Positions 24,014 through 32,902 of a DNA stretch of 64,000 nt are shown here, in pieces. Each line of letters begins with the position of its first letter. Positions within the stretch are counted from its first letter, which is position 1. A program made the position numbers and the translations under genes. This DNA is from CAZUAQ01 sp964618455 (GTDB taxonomy: Bacteria; Planctomycetota; Phycisphaerae; UBA1845; PWPN01): positions 1 to 64,000 of the forward strand of contig CAZUAQ010000019.1 in the NCBI GenBank assembly GCA_964618455.1, given 5' to 3'. The notes under the pieces were generated by a model that worked only from the letters and a program-made list of their open reading frames with translations, had not been told where the DNA came from and ran no database searches.

Positions 24014-25717
24014 ATGAACACAACGGCCCCGACACAACCGAAACAGGTCGGTCAGATCCTGATCGAAACCGGGCTCCTGACCGAAAGCCAGCTCCAGGAG
24101 GCCCTGGCTGCGCAACGCCAGGGGGAGCATCGCAAGCTTCTGGGCGAGACCATCGTAGAACTCGGCTTCTGCTCCGAGAACCAGATCGTCGAATCGCTGG
24201 CCAAGGCATACGATATCCCGTTCGCGCGTCTGATCCCCGCCATGCTCGACTCAACCGTGCTGGACGCGCTTCCTCGGGAAATGATCGAATCCCAGTGCGT
24301 CCTTCCGCTGTTCAGAGTGGATGACGTGCTGACCGTTGCCGTCTCCGAGCCCTCCAACCTGTTCTTGATTGAGGAGCTCCAGCACTCCGCCGGATGCGCC
24401 GTGCAGGTCGTCGCTGCCTCCACCGCCGATATCCAGTCCGTCATGCAGGTCGTCATGCCGGACGTCAACAATGTCGTTCTCGACGACCTGCTCGATGACT
24501 TTGGAAATCAGCCCGACGATGTGCCGACGTTCGACCTGGCGGATCTCGATCAGGACAGCGAGGGCGCGCCCGTCATCAAGCTGGCGAACTACATCATATT
24601 CAATGCCGTCCGCGAACAGGCCAGCGACATCCATATCGAGCCGGACGAAAACCAGGTTCGTATTCGTTACCGTATCGACGGGCAGCTCGTCGAGAAAATG
24701 AAACCGCCGATGCCCCTGGCGGCGCCGCTCATCTCACGTTTGAAGATCATGGCGTCCCTGGATATCTCGGAACGCCGACTCCCGCAGGACGGGGCCATTC
24801 ACGTCAAGATGCGCGGTCACCCGATCGACCTTCGCGTCTCGACCTTGCCCAATCAGTTCGGCGAGAAGGTCGTACTGCGTATTCTGGACACGCGCAACAC
24901 GCTCGTTCGTCTCGAGGAACTCGGATTCGACAAGGAGACCCTCGATGTCTATCGGCACAAGATCCGCCAGCCGCAGGGCATGATCCTGGTCACCGGCCCG
25001 ACGGGCAGCGGTAAGAGCACGACGCTCTACGCGTCACTGATGGAGATCAACACGCAGGAGATCAATATCTGCACCGTCGAGGATCCCATCGAGTTCAATC
25101 TGCTCGGAGTCAATCAGTTCCAGGTCAACGAGAAGATCGGATTCACTCTTGCCGGCACGCTGCGCTCGCTGTTGCGGCAGGATCCGGACGTGATCATGGT
25201 AGGTGAGATTCGCGATACCGAGACGGCCAAGATCGCCGTCCAGGCCTCGCTCACCGGGCACATGGTGTTCTCCACGCTGCACACGAACGATGCTCCCAGC
25301 GCCGTGACGCGTCTCTACAACATCGGCATCGAGCCCTACTTGATCAGCGCGTCGCTGACCGGTGTGCTCGCCCAACGACTGGTACGCAAGCTCTGCCCGC
25401 ACTGCCGCGAACGCACCAGCCCGACAGGCAACGCGCTTCGCGTGCTCGAGCGGATGGGACGCACGATCGAGACCGTCTACCAGGCGAACGGTTGCTCCCA
25501 ATGCCGACGAAAGGGATTCACAGGGCGATCCAGCATTCACGAAATGTTCATGCTGGACGATGAACTGCGAGACGCTGTCAGCGGCAATGCCACGCTCGAT
25601 CAGCTTCGGGCCCTGGCGGTCAGGAACGGCATGCGTACGCTGCTCGAGGATGGGCTGATCAAGGCCGGAAACGGGTTGACCACGCTGGAGGAGATCCTCA
25701 GCGCCACGGTGACGTGA
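24014..25717 (+). CDS. pilB: Type IV pilus assembly ATPase PilB / GspE
   Basis: The motor that drives pilin polymerisation. The 567-residue product has the N-terminal MshEN/GspE N-domain (VGQILIETGLLTESQLQEAL). A second N-terminal domain (ASDIHIEPDENQVRIRYRID) is followed by Walker A GPTGSGKST (K334), an Asp box (ICTVEDPIEFNL), Walker B (LRQDPDVIMVGEIRDTETA) and a His box (GHMVFSTLHTNDAPSAVTRL). A C-terminal zinc site uses C461/C464 and C494/C497, typical of PilB/GspE and absent from the retraction ATPase PilT. pilC follows after 46 bases. Confidence 0.95.
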   Translation: MNTTAPTQPKQVGQILIETGLLTESQLQEALAAQRQGEHRKLLGETIVELGFCSENQIVESLAKAYDIPFARLIPAMLDSTVLDALPREMIESQCVLPLFRVDDVLTVAVSEPSNLFLIEELQHSAGCAVQVVAASTADIQSVMQVVMPDVNNVVLDDLLDDFGNQPDDVPTFDLADLDQDSEGAPVIKLANYIIFNAVREQASDIHIEPDENQVRIRYRIDGQLVEKMKPPMPLAAPLISRLKIMASLDISERRLPQDGAIHVKMRGHPIDLRVSTLPNQFGEKVVLRILDTRNTLVRLEELGFDKETLDVYRHKIRQPQGMILVTGPTGSGKSTTLYASLMEINTQEINICTVEDPIEFNLLGVNQFQVNEKIGFTLAGTLRSLLRQDPDVIMVGEIRDTETAKIAVQASLTGHMVFSTLHTNDAPSAVTRLYNIGIEPYLISASLTGVLAQRLVRKLCPHCRERTSPTGNALRVLERMGRTIETVYQANGCSQCRRKGFTGRSSIHEMFMLDDELRDAVSGNATLDQLRALAVRNGMRTLLEDGLIKAGNGLTTLEEILSATVT

Positions 25718-25763
25718 GAGGACGGGACGCTCGGCCGGCGAAGACACGACGGGGACACGCGCC

Positions 25764-26984
25764 ATGCCGCGTTTTCAGTACGACGCACGTGACAAATCCG
25801 GCGCCACCGTCGGGGGCGAGCTGGTTGCTCCCACGGAGAACGACGCCATTCGGCAGCTCCGCGCGCAGGGAAAGTACGTCAAGCGGTTAGTGACGGCGCA
25901 ATCCCGGGAAGCGGCATCACAGACGGCTGCACAACTCATCGTCTCGCGCGTGCGCTTCTCCGAGGTGATCTACTTCTGCCACCAGTTGGCGGGCATGGTG
26001 GACACCGGGGTTCCCCTGTCCGAGGCGCTTGAAGCCACCATTGCCGATGCACCTCCCGGTGCCTACCGCTCCACGGTCGAGAATCTCATCGAGCGCGTGC
26101 AGGGAGGGCAGGATCTCTCGGCGGCGCTGGCCGCGAATTCAAGGGCCTTCCCGCCCATCTTCGTCCATCTCGTGCGCGCCTCCGAAGCCAGCGGTATGCT
26201 CGGAAAAATGCTTCTGCGCATCTCGGCGTACCTCACCAACCAGCGCGAAATCAAACGCCGGATTCGCTCTGCGATGACTTATCCACTGTGCATGCTGCTC
26301 TTTGCCTTCGGCGTCGTGATTTTCCTCCTGACCTACGTGCTGCCGAGTTTCACCTCCATCTACGCCGGCAAGCAGCAGGTGCTGCCCCTGCCGACACTGA
26401 TGCTCATGGCCACGAGCGACTGGGTGGTCGCGCACTGGAAGGCGCTGGCGGCCGGCGTGGGTCTCACCGCCTCCGGCGCCTGGATATTTCTCCGATCTGA
26501 AAAAGGGGGATGGCTGGCCGACTGGATGCGCTTGCACGTGCCGATCCTCGGACCCATGTACCGCAATGCGTGCCTGACACGTTCATTCCGCACGCTCGGC
26601 ACGATGATTGCCGCCGGAGTCCCCGTGCTCGAAGCGGTGGAGATCACGCGGGACGTCGTTGGGAACCGGCTCTTCGCGACTCGGTTCGACGAGTCGCGAC
26701 GGCGCATGGAGGAAGGGGAACGTTTCAGCGAGACGCTTCGCGGCTCTCCCTACATTCCCCGACCGGTCTGGCAGATGCTTCATTCCGGCGAGAAGTCGGG
26801 TCAACTGGGTACCGCCATGCAGCGGACCGCCGATCTCTGCGAGGCCGATTTCCAGGCGTCGGTAAAGTCCGCCACCCAGTTCATCGAACCCGCGCTCATC
26901 GTGACCATGGGGCTCGTGATCGGTGGCATCGCCCTGGCGGTGCTCCTGCCCATTTTCTCGATCTCCAAGGTGATGGCCCACTGA
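25764..26984 (+). CDS. pilC: Type IV pilus platform protein PilC / GspF
   Basis: The 406-residue inner-membrane platform protein turned by PilB. It has the leading FQYDARDKSGATVGGELVA strand and two GspF domains (VIYFCHQLAGMVDTGVPLSE and FRTLGTMIAAGVPVLEAVEI). Transmembrane helices lie near 175-195 (MLLFAFGVVIFLLTYVLPSF), 225-245 and 375-400 (PALIVTMGLVIGGIALAVLL). Length and layout are standard. It closes the pilus block; no pilT or pilD is found in the window. Confidence 0.93.
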   Translation: MPRFQYDARDKSGATVGGELVAPTENDAIRQLRAQGKYVKRLVTAQSREAASQTAAQLIVSRVRFSEVIYFCHQLAGMVDTGVPLSEALEATIADAPPGAYRSTVENLIERVQGGQDLSAALAANSRAFPPIFVHLVRASEASGMLGKMLLRISAYLTNQREIKRRIRSAMTYPLCMLLFAFGVVIFLLTYVLPSFTSIYAGKQQVLPLPTLMLMATSDWVVAHWKALAAGVGLTASGAWIFLRSEKGGWLADWMRLHVPILGPMYRNACLTRSFRTLGTMIAAGVPVLEAVEITRDVVGNRLFATRFDESRRRMEEGERFSETLRGSPYIPRPVWQMLHSGEKSGQLGTAMQRTADLCEADFQASVKSATQFIEPALIVTMGLVIGGIALAVLLPIFSISKVMAH

Positions 26985-27037
26985 CGGGCTCACGGGAGAC
27001 TCGAGCGACGCGTATGGACTCACCGCGCGGCGATGCG

Positions 27038-27066
27038 TTGACAAAGCGCACACCCCTCCCAACAAT
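27038..27066 (+). promoter_or_regulatory. Sigma-70-type promoter
   Basis: A perfect -35 TTGACA at 27038-27043, a 17-base spacer and AACAAT at 27061-27066 as -10 (four of six consensus bases). The expected start is near 27073, about eight bases before the first base of the long RNA stem at 27081. Confidence 0.6.
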
Positions 27067-27072
27067 TCACCG

Positions 27073-27217
27073 GTCAGAGAATGTGTGTGAGAAGCTCAGG
27101 GACCGTCGCTGTTTTGCAGAGTGGGCAACGCGATTCGGGCGGATGTGTAGCTCGGCAAGCGAGACGAATGCAAAACGGGGGATTGTCCCCTTCTCGGGTA
27201 GAGCTTCTCACGTACAT
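27073..27217 (+). ncRNA. Structured RNA candidate (5' leader element or free-standing ncRNA)
   Basis: ATGTGTGTGAGAAGCTC (27081-27097) pairs with GAGCTTCTCACGTACAT (27201-27217): 17 bp, 11 of them unbroken Watson-Crick next to the junction, plus two G-U pairs and four more. Inside, GTTTTGCA (27111-27118) pairs with TGCAAAAC (27169-27176). TTCG/CGAA and CTCG/CGAG form two more small helices in the apical part. GGGGA-TTG-TCCCC (27178-27190) makes a separate hairpin on the 3' side. Closing stem, opened centre with a small 3'-side hairpin and apical arm resemble the outline of 6S RNA, but no conserved 6S or riboswitch sequence was recognised. It may equally be a regulatory leader of the TPR gene at 27261. 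No T-run terminator follows. Confidence 0.5.
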
Positions 27218-27260
27218 TCTGAGGGTTCGGATATCGGTTCCTGAGGCAGCGAGCGCGTAC

Positions 27261-28514
27261 ATGAAGGGTTGGCTACTGGCGGCGACGGTCATGCTTGTGC
27301 CCTGGCTGGGAATCTCCGCCTGGTACAGATGGAGCGGTGATGCCGATTTCTCCCCTCCCGAGCCGCCTGCGGAACTGGCCGACGAGTTTCGTCTGGCGTC
27401 CACTCCCGGCGAGCCGGCATATACCGGCGGTCCCTCGCATTTCTTCGTGGATGACACCTCCCGATCGCGAACGTTGGAAAGCACGCCGGCCATGCGCCTG
27501 AATCGCTCACCTACCGTCGATGAGCGCCTGACCGACTGGGTCCGCGAGTTCGAAATCACCCCGTTTGATCGGGTCGCGGAGCCGGGACCCTATGGGGAGG
27601 GCATCCGATGGCTCCTGGAAGGTGATGCGACCCGTGCCGAAGCCTTTTTCGATCGAGCGCTGACACGCGACGGCAATGATCCCGGTGCCATGCTCGGTAA
27701 GGCGCTGGCGCTGGTGAAGCTGGAACGATGGGATGATGCTTCAATCTGGTATGAAAACCTGACGCGCCTCTGCCCGAACCATGCAACACTCTGGTCGCAA
27801 TGGGTTGTGGTGCTCACTCGGGAAGGGCGACCGCGCGACGCCGGCAGGGCGTATCGACAGGTCGTGATGCTGGCGCCGCATCACGATCGCGCCCGGTTTA
27901 ATCTGGCGGCGCATCTCCAGGCCGGGGGCGCCTGGATCGAGGCTCTGGAGCACTGGCGCGTGCTGACCGACGCGAAAACTGAGTCTTCGTCCATCAGAAA
28001 CAAGCCATTGGTCGCCTCCGACTGCCGATTCTCGGCTTTCGAGCCGTGGCTGACGCCGGGCGATGGAGCACTGAGCGACACCATGATGACCGAGGCGTGG
28101 CATCACCGGGGCGAAGCCGCCCTGGAAAGCCACCTGAACAAGGAAGCCGTGGCAGCGTTCATGCAGGTGACGCAGCGCGAGAACGCGCCGCTCTCCGCCT
28201 GGGTGAACCTGGGCATTGCCCATGCCCGGCGCGGACGACCGGGAGACGCTCTTCACGCACTCGATCAGGCACTTGTGATCGACGACAACTGCCTGCCCGC
28301 CATTAATCAGCGTGCTTATATCCTGGCCGATCGGTTCCGCATCCATCGTGATGCCGGCACACGCAGAGAACTCATGCACTGGCTCGACCGCTCCCTGAGC
28401 ATCCGTCCCGATCAGGACAACATCCTTGCTCTTCGCCTGGCCGCGCGCGAGGTGGAGGTACTTGACCTCGTGAATCCCCCAGACCTCTCGGAAAGCGGTT
28501 CTCATGAACGTTGA
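27261..28514 (+). CDS. Membrane-anchored TPR protein
   Basis: The 417-residue product begins MKGWLLAATVMLVPWLGISA, an uncleaved anchor or signal. A Pro-rich linker follows, then TPR-type repeats (AEAFFDRALTRDGNDPGAMLG, ARFNLAAHLQAGGAWIEALE, WVNLGIAHARRGRPGDALHAL). The reading frame is open back to 27081 but that part is taken up by the structured RNA candidate and encodes a Cys/Arg-rich segment before the anchor, so the ATG at 27261 is preferred. It overlaps the amidohydrolase gene by 11 bases. The role is probably an extracytoplasmic adaptor; the partner is unknown. Confidence 0.75.
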   Translation: MKGWLLAATVMLVPWLGISAWYRWSGDADFSPPEPPAELADEFRLASTPGEPAYTGGPSHFFVDDTSRSRTLESTPAMRLNRSPTVDERLTDWVREFEITPFDRVAEPGPYGEGIRWLLEGDATRAEAFFDRALTRDGNDPGAMLGKALALVKLERWDDASIWYENLTRLCPNHATLWSQWVVVLTREGRPRDAGRAYRQVVMLAPHHDRARFNLAAHLQAGGAWIEALEHWRVLTDAKTESSSIRNKPLVASDCRFSAFEPWLTPGDGALSDTMMTEAWHHRGEAALESHLNKEAVAAFMQVTQRENAPLSAWVNLGIAHARRGRPGDALHALDQALVIDDNCLPAINQRAYILADRFRIHRDAGTRRELMHWLDRSLSIRPDQDNILALRLAAREVEVLDLVNPPDLSESGSHER

Positions 28515-29442
28515 CCTCAGGCGTCCGTCGGCTTCGCGGTACACCGGACCGATCATCGACGCCCATAATCATTACGGCCGATTGAATGCTACCTCGCGCA
28601 TGATCAAGGCGGGAACGATCTACGGCGTGTCGAAATGGATCGGCATCTGCCGTATTGACGAGGTGGACGCGCTCCGGCGGCGCTTCGGCGATCGTGCCGG
28701 ATTCTCCATCTGGACCGAGCACAAACAAGTCGAGCCGGTGACGTTTGTCGACACCAACCTGCGTATCGTGCAACAGGCGGTCGACAAAGGCTGCCATTGC
28801 ATGAAATTCTGGTACAAGCCGGAATTCAACCGGCGGAGCGGCATGTTCTTTGACGACCCCCGTCTCGACCCGGTCTTCTCCGCCATCACCGAGGCCGATC
28901 TGCCCGTGCTCGTCCACATCGCCGACCCCGACGTCTGGTGGACCAAGCACTATCACGATCCGGAGATCTTCGAACGCAAGAAATTCACCTACCGCCAGCT
29001 CAAGAATACCCTCGACCGCTTTCCCGACATGCGTGTGCTCGTCGCTCACATGGGGGGCTGGCCTGAGAATCTACTGTTTCTGGAGGAACTGCTTGGCACC
29101 TATCCCAACCTCTACTTCGACACCTCCGCCACGAAGTGGATTGCCCGCGAACTCTCCATCCAGCCCGCCGCCGCGCATGATTTCGTGATTCGCCACGCCG
29201 ACCGGCTCCTCTTCGGCAGCGATCTCGTTGCCTTCGGCCACGCCGATGTCGATCACCATTGCTCCCGCTACTGGGTGCATCGCCATCTGTACGAGAACGA
29301 CCACATCGCCCGCTCGCCCATTCACGACCCTGACGCGCCCGGCCCCGTCCACGTCGCCGGTCTCGATCTGCCTATGACGACACTCCAGCGCATTTACCAC
29401 GACAATTCACATGCCTTCTTCAAGCTCGACAAACGACCATAA
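28504..29442 (+). CDS. Amidohydrolase (TIM-barrel metal-dependent hydrolase, amidohydro_2 type)
   Basis: The 312-residue product shows the amidohydrolase metal site: D-x-H-x-H as IDAHNHYG near residue 20, the strand lysine in CHCMKFWYKP, histidines in LPVLVHIADP and VLVAHMGGWP, and the final aspartate in RLLFGSDLVAFGH. Members hydrolyse or decarboxylate small cyclic or carboxylic substrates; the substrate here cannot be read. It overlaps the preceding TPR gene by 11 bases, so the two are co-transcribed although no functional link is obvious. A bidirectional terminator follows. Confidence 0.85.
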   Translation: MNVDLRRPSASRYTGPIIDAHNHYGRLNATSRMIKAGTIYGVSKWIGICRIDEVDALRRRFGDRAGFSIWTEHKQVEPVTFVDTNLRIVQQAVDKGCHCMKFWYKPEFNRRSGMFFDDPRLDPVFSAITEADLPVLVHIADPDVWWTKHYHDPEIFERKKFTYRQLKNTLDRFPDMRVLVAHMGGWPENLLFLEELLGTYPNLYFDTSATKWIARELSIQPAAAHDFVIRHADRLLFGSDLVAFGHADVDHHCSRYWVHRHLYENDHIARSPIHDPDAPGPVHVAGLDLPMTTLQRIYHDNSHAFFKLDKRP

Positions 29443-29488
29443 CGCGACACTGCGCCGGATCTCATGCTGCACCTCGCCGCTCATAGTA

Positions 29489-29521
29489 AAGGCCCGCTCA
29501 TCACGAGGACGAGCGGGCCTT
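29489..29521. terminator. Bidirectional terminator hairpin between convergent genes
   Basis: AAGGCCCGCTC at 29489-29499 and GAGCGGGCCTT at 29511-29521 form a perfect 11-bp stem with an 11-base loop. It sits between the amidohydrolase stop and the stop of the convergent minus-strand gene. Flanking A/T bases on either arm give it use in both directions. Confidence 0.75.
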
Positions 29522-29542
29522 CGAGATCCTGATGTGGGATGC

Positions 29543-31633
29543 TTACGGTGCGGCCACGTCCGCATGATCGCGCGCGTGCTCGGCATGATGCATCTCGATC
29601 AACTGCGCGAGCAGTCGTGCCGCATCACGCACTTCGATTCGCAGCGTGACCCCTTCACCATTCTCGAGCGTATACATCGCCATCGGTCGGACTTCACCCA
29701 TCGGCTCCAGCGGCAAAGCATCATCACCGATTGACGCCGCCTTCATTCGTTCCATCCGAATCGCAGAGTTAATGGCGACGTCCGGACGAATCACGAGTAG
29801 CTTGTTGGCCGGCGGGGGGATCATGCTCAATGTCTCCGCCACCATCGCATGACTGGCCAGGCTCTCCGCTTCGTCGGCCGCAACGCGGAACACCTCCCGC
29901 GCCAGCGGTTCATAGAGCGTCACCACAAACGTCTCTCCCTGCTGAAGTACCACCGGCACCAGCGGAAAGCCCGCGATGATGTACCGCTTCAAGGAGGCGT
30001 TCCCGAGTGCGATGCCCGTGATCTCCGCCTGGGCCTGGACGTCACCCAGATGCTCGCGGGCCATGCCTGTCGCGATCCGCTCGAGTGTCATGTCAAACTT
30101 CTCGGCATCCTTCACCCGTAGCACCAGCAGGCTGCCCAGCCCGTACGCCGATTCGGGATCGCCTTCACCCAGTCCGAATTCGAGCGCCTCGTCATCCGGC
30201 GTCGTGACCGCCAGGGCGAAACTTCGGATGTTCGCGAAGACCTCGTCCTGAAGATCGATCCCCAGTGCCGTCTCCAGTTCCGCCACGCCCGCTTCAGGAT
30301 CCTCGTGATCTTCGTGGGGCGCTTCGCGCCGGCCGATTTCGACGGCTTTCTTTGCAAACGCCATCAACGCGTCGTACTTGGATTCGCCGTCGCCGACGGT
30401 CATCAGTCCGCAGAAGAGGGCATCGGCGGGAACGTATGCCATCAGATCGCGATCCGCCGACGGCGTGTGCATGAGGTGATACATCCGGTTGGGATGACCG
30501 GCTTTGAATGACACCGCCATCTCAAACGCAACCCCGCCATCGATCAACCGGCTTCGCAGCGCCAGGTCATCCACGGCCTCGATATCCGCCAGTTCGTTCA
30601 GCAGGGCCAGCTCGTGCATCTCGTGCGACGGGATCATCGCCTTGGCCCGCGTCAGCAAGCCATGGATGTCCGCATACATCAGGATCACGCTGTCCTGGCG
30701 ACGCGCACCCGCCTGGCGCTGAAAACGTTCCTGGTCCGCCAGTGTTGCTGCACCGCCTTCGCCGGATGCGGTCCGACCCGCAAGCCGGTCCAATGTATCC
30801 ATGACCAGCGCCCGAGGTGTGCCGAGGAGAATGGCCTCCGGGGTGATGGCGGCGTACATCGACTCCTTGGATTTCGGCTGCATCCGGTGAACAGTCGCGT
30901 CGCCCACGGTCTCCACCGACTCCGAGCCCATCGTCAGCAGCATCTGCAACATGCCGCGGATCGCCTGGCTCTGCCCCGGCAGAAGCACGCTCACGAATTC
31001 CGGGTCATCCTCGGTCGTCTGCGGATCGTCGATCTGCGTCAGGCCGACCGCCAGGCCTTCGATCTTTTTCAGCTCGCCCAGCAAGGCGGGATTGAACACC
31101 ATGCCCAGCGGTGATCGTGGTTCCGCGCCGTTCGCGACGGCATCGCCTCGAAGATCACCAAGCACCTCCTGCAGAGGATCTTCCATGCCCGCCTCCTGGA
31201 AGAGCTCCAGGATCTGCTCCAACTGGCGGCCCGGCTCGACCAGCTCCAAGTACACGAGGGTCTCGGCGGGCATCAATCTGGCCGGATCACGCGCCGACAG
31301 ATGCGCGAGCTTCGCCCGGGCCGCCGCCGCCTCCGGTGTGTTCGGAGCATACTTTGCCAGCCAGTCGGCGTGCACACGCGCTTCCTCGATACGCCCCAGG
31401 TCCACCAGGAGATTCGTCATCTCCGCCCGCGCCTGCGCCTGCTGACTCGCCGTCGCTGCTTCGTGATCCAGCACACGCTGGTAGTACGACAGCGCCGCGT
31501 CCACGTTCCCCAGTACGCGCGCCTGGTGTTCCGCTTCCTGCAGTAATGCCGGAACGGACAGAGTCGTCTGCCCGAACACGGCCCAAGGCAGAACCAGTAC
31601 CCCGATCATCGACACCATCATGATTCGTCGCAT
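29543..31633 (-). CDS. Secreted DUF3352-like protein with N-terminal TPR-like helices
   Basis: The 696-residue product has a signal peptide (MRRIMMVSMIGVLVLPWAVFG) and an N-terminal helical repeat region (ALLQEAEHQARVLGNVDAAL, YYQRVLDHEAATASQQAQAR). A long region follows in which LMPAETLVYLELVEPGRQLE, DLMAYVPADALFCGLMTVGD and VVTLYEPLAREVFRVAADEA recall the DUF3352 family common in Planctomycetota. Function of that family is unknown. GGAAGGAG just upstream of 31633 fixes the ATG; an in-frame start at 31690 would place 19 residues before the signal. Three tandem octamers lie upstream (see 31727-31765). Confidence 0.75.
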   Translation of the reverse strand: MRRIMMVSMIGVLVLPWAVFGQTTLSVPALLQEAEHQARVLGNVDAALSYYQRVLDHEAATASQQAQARAEMTNLLVDLGRIEEARVHADWLAKYAPNTPEAAAARAKLAHLSARDPARLMPAETLVYLELVEPGRQLEQILELFQEAGMEDPLQEVLGDLRGDAVANGAEPRSPLGMVFNPALLGELKKIEGLAVGLTQIDDPQTTEDDPEFVSVLLPGQSQAIRGMLQMLLTMGSESVETVGDATVHRMQPKSKESMYAAITPEAILLGTPRALVMDTLDRLAGRTASGEGGAATLADQERFQRQAGARRQDSVILMYADIHGLLTRAKAMIPSHEMHELALLNELADIEAVDDLALRSRLIDGGVAFEMAVSFKAGHPNRMYHLMHTPSADRDLMAYVPADALFCGLMTVGDGESKYDALMAFAKKAVEIGRREAPHEDHEDPEAGVAELETALGIDLQDEVFANIRSFALAVTTPDDEALEFGLGEGDPESAYGLGSLLVLRVKDAEKFDMTLERIATGMAREHLGDVQAQAEITGIALGNASLKRYIIAGFPLVPVVLQQGETFVVTLYEPLAREVFRVAADEAESLASHAMVAETLSMIPPPANKLLVIRPDVAINSAIRMERMKAASIGDDALPLEPMGEVRPMAMYTLENGEGVTLRIEVRDAARLLAQLIEMHHAEHARDHADVAAP

Positions 31634-31726
31634 GAAAGACTCCTTCCGTGTAACAGAGTGCCCGTCGTCATACGCGGGACGCTCAACCACCGTTCACCAT
31701 AACCCTACACTGCAAGTGGGACGAAG

Positions 31727-31765
31727 TTGTCAGAGATGAGTGGGGAATTGTCAGATGTTGTCAGA
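31727..31765. repeat. Three tandem TTGTCAGA octamers, possible operator
   Basis: TTGTCAGA occurs at 31727-31734, 31748-31755 and 31758-31765, i.e. spacings of 21 and 10 bases, about two and one helical turns. They lie upstream of the DUF3352-like gene in its reading direction (as TCTGACAA), near where a promoter is expected. A regulator bound on one face of the helix is an attractive reading; the protein is unknown. Confidence 0.45.
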
Positions 31766-31797
31766 TCGAGTCGAAATGAAAGGTGGACAGGGGGAGA

Positions 31798-32193
31798 TCA
31801 GCTGTGCGCGAAGGCTTCCCGCTCAAAGGGATTGTCCCGGTAAGGATCCAACCCGCGCAAGTACGCCACAAGACTGAACAGCAGGTAGAGCGGGATGAAC
31901 AGCGGCCCCCAGCGTTCATATTGCCTCACGTGAACGCGTTCGTGACGTCGGGAACGTTCGAGGCAGGCAGCATCGGAGCCCCACACGACGTGACCCAAAG
32001 TGATGGCCGCGCCCGGACCGACCCAGGGTAAGCCGTTTCGAAGCAGCCTTGACGCGATGCCACCCTCCACTTCCAGAACGCCTTGAACGACGCGCAGTTT
32101 TCCTCCCTGAAGCAGGACGATCGGAACGACCGACAGTCCGAGCAGCGAGCCCGGCAGAGCCCAGAGATAGAGCAGAGGCTGATACCATTTCAT
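31798..32193 (-). CDS. Small membrane protein with HExxH motif
   Basis: The 131-residue product has a hydrophobic N-terminus (residues 5-29), a central stretch containing H84-E85-R-V-H88-V-R-Q91, and a second hydrophobic segment (WGPLFIPLYLLFSLVAYL). It ends with NPFEREAF, which supplies glutamates E124 and E126. HExxH followed at a distance by Glu is the zinc-site plan of gluzincin peptidases, and the context H-E-x-x-H-x-x-Q resembles minimal peptidase-like membrane proteins. Whether it is an active protease is unknown. It lies 28 bases downstream of the response regulator gene on the same strand. Confidence 0.65.
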   Translation of the reverse strand: MKWYQPLLYLWALPGSLLGLSVVPIVLLQGGKLRVVQGVLEVEGGIASRLLRNGLPWVGPGAAITLGHVVWGSDAACLERSRRHERVHVRQYERWGPLFIPLYLLFSLVAYLRGLDPYRDNPFEREAFAHS

Positions 32194-32221
32194 GATCAGG
32201 TTCCGTCGGGCGAATCATGGT

Positions 32222-32902
32222 TCATGGAACGAACTTGTAGCCCACGCCGTGAACGGTGAGCAGGTGCTTCGGCCGTTTCGGGTTCAGTTCCACCTTCCGC
32301 CGCAGGCTGACGATGTGATTGTCGACGGCACGATCGGACGAGACGGCATCGTCGCCCCAGATGGCCTTGAGCATCTCCGCACGCGTGATGTGCACCCCCG
32401 GGCGAGCCATCAGGAGACGCAGAATCTCGATTTCGCAGTGCCCCAGAGAGAATGTCTCTCCCGCGCGGAAGATCTCTCCGCGGGCGAAGTCTACCCTTGC
32501 CGAACCGATGGCGGCGGATGATTCACTTTCGTTCCGATTACCGTGCCGCCGAAGGGCAGCCTTGATCCGGGCCAGCAATTCACGCAGTCCGAAGGGCTTG
32601 GTCACGTAATCATCGGCGCCCAGCTCGAGTCCGCGGACGATATCCATTTCCTGGCTCCGCGCGGTCAGCATGATAATGGGGACCTTCAGCCCCGCGGCGC
32701 GAACGGCCCGGCACACCTCGAAGCCGTCCATGCCCGGCAGCATGACGTCCAGCAGGATCAGATCGGGCCGGTGCGACTTGACGCGTTCCGCCGCCTCCGG
32801 ACCACCGGCAAAGTGCTCGACGCCGTATCCCTCTATTTCGAGGTTATCCACGAGCCCTTGGGCCAGGTCCGAGTCGTCTTCAATGATCAGAACCTTCGGC
32901 AT
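32222..32902 (-). CDS. OmpR/PhoB-family response regulator
   Basis: The 226-residue product has a receiver domain (IIEDDSDLAQGL, phosphoryl acceptor Asp in LILLDVMLPGMDG, Thr in IIMLTARS, Lys in DDYVTKPFGLRE). A C-terminal winged-helix DNA-binding domain follows (LGHCEIEILRLLMARPGVHI, SSDRAVDNHIVSLRRKVE, LLTVHGVGYKFVP). No sensor kinase gene is adjacent, so it is an orphan in this window. Starts at 32902, 32911 or 32950 are possible; none has a good ribosome binding site. The short HExxH gene follows in the same direction and may be its operon partner. Confidence 0.92.
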   Translation of the reverse strand: MPKVLIIEDDSDLAQGLVDNLEIEGYGVEHFAGGPEAAERVKSHRPDLILLDVMLPGMDGFEVCRAVRAAGLKVPIIMLTARSQEMDIVRGLELGADDYVTKPFGLRELLARIKAALRRHGNRNESESSAAIGSARVDFARGEIFRAGETFSLGHCEIEILRLLMARPGVHITRAEMLKAIWGDDAVSSDRAVDNHIVSLRRKVELNPKRPKHLLTVHGVGYKFVP

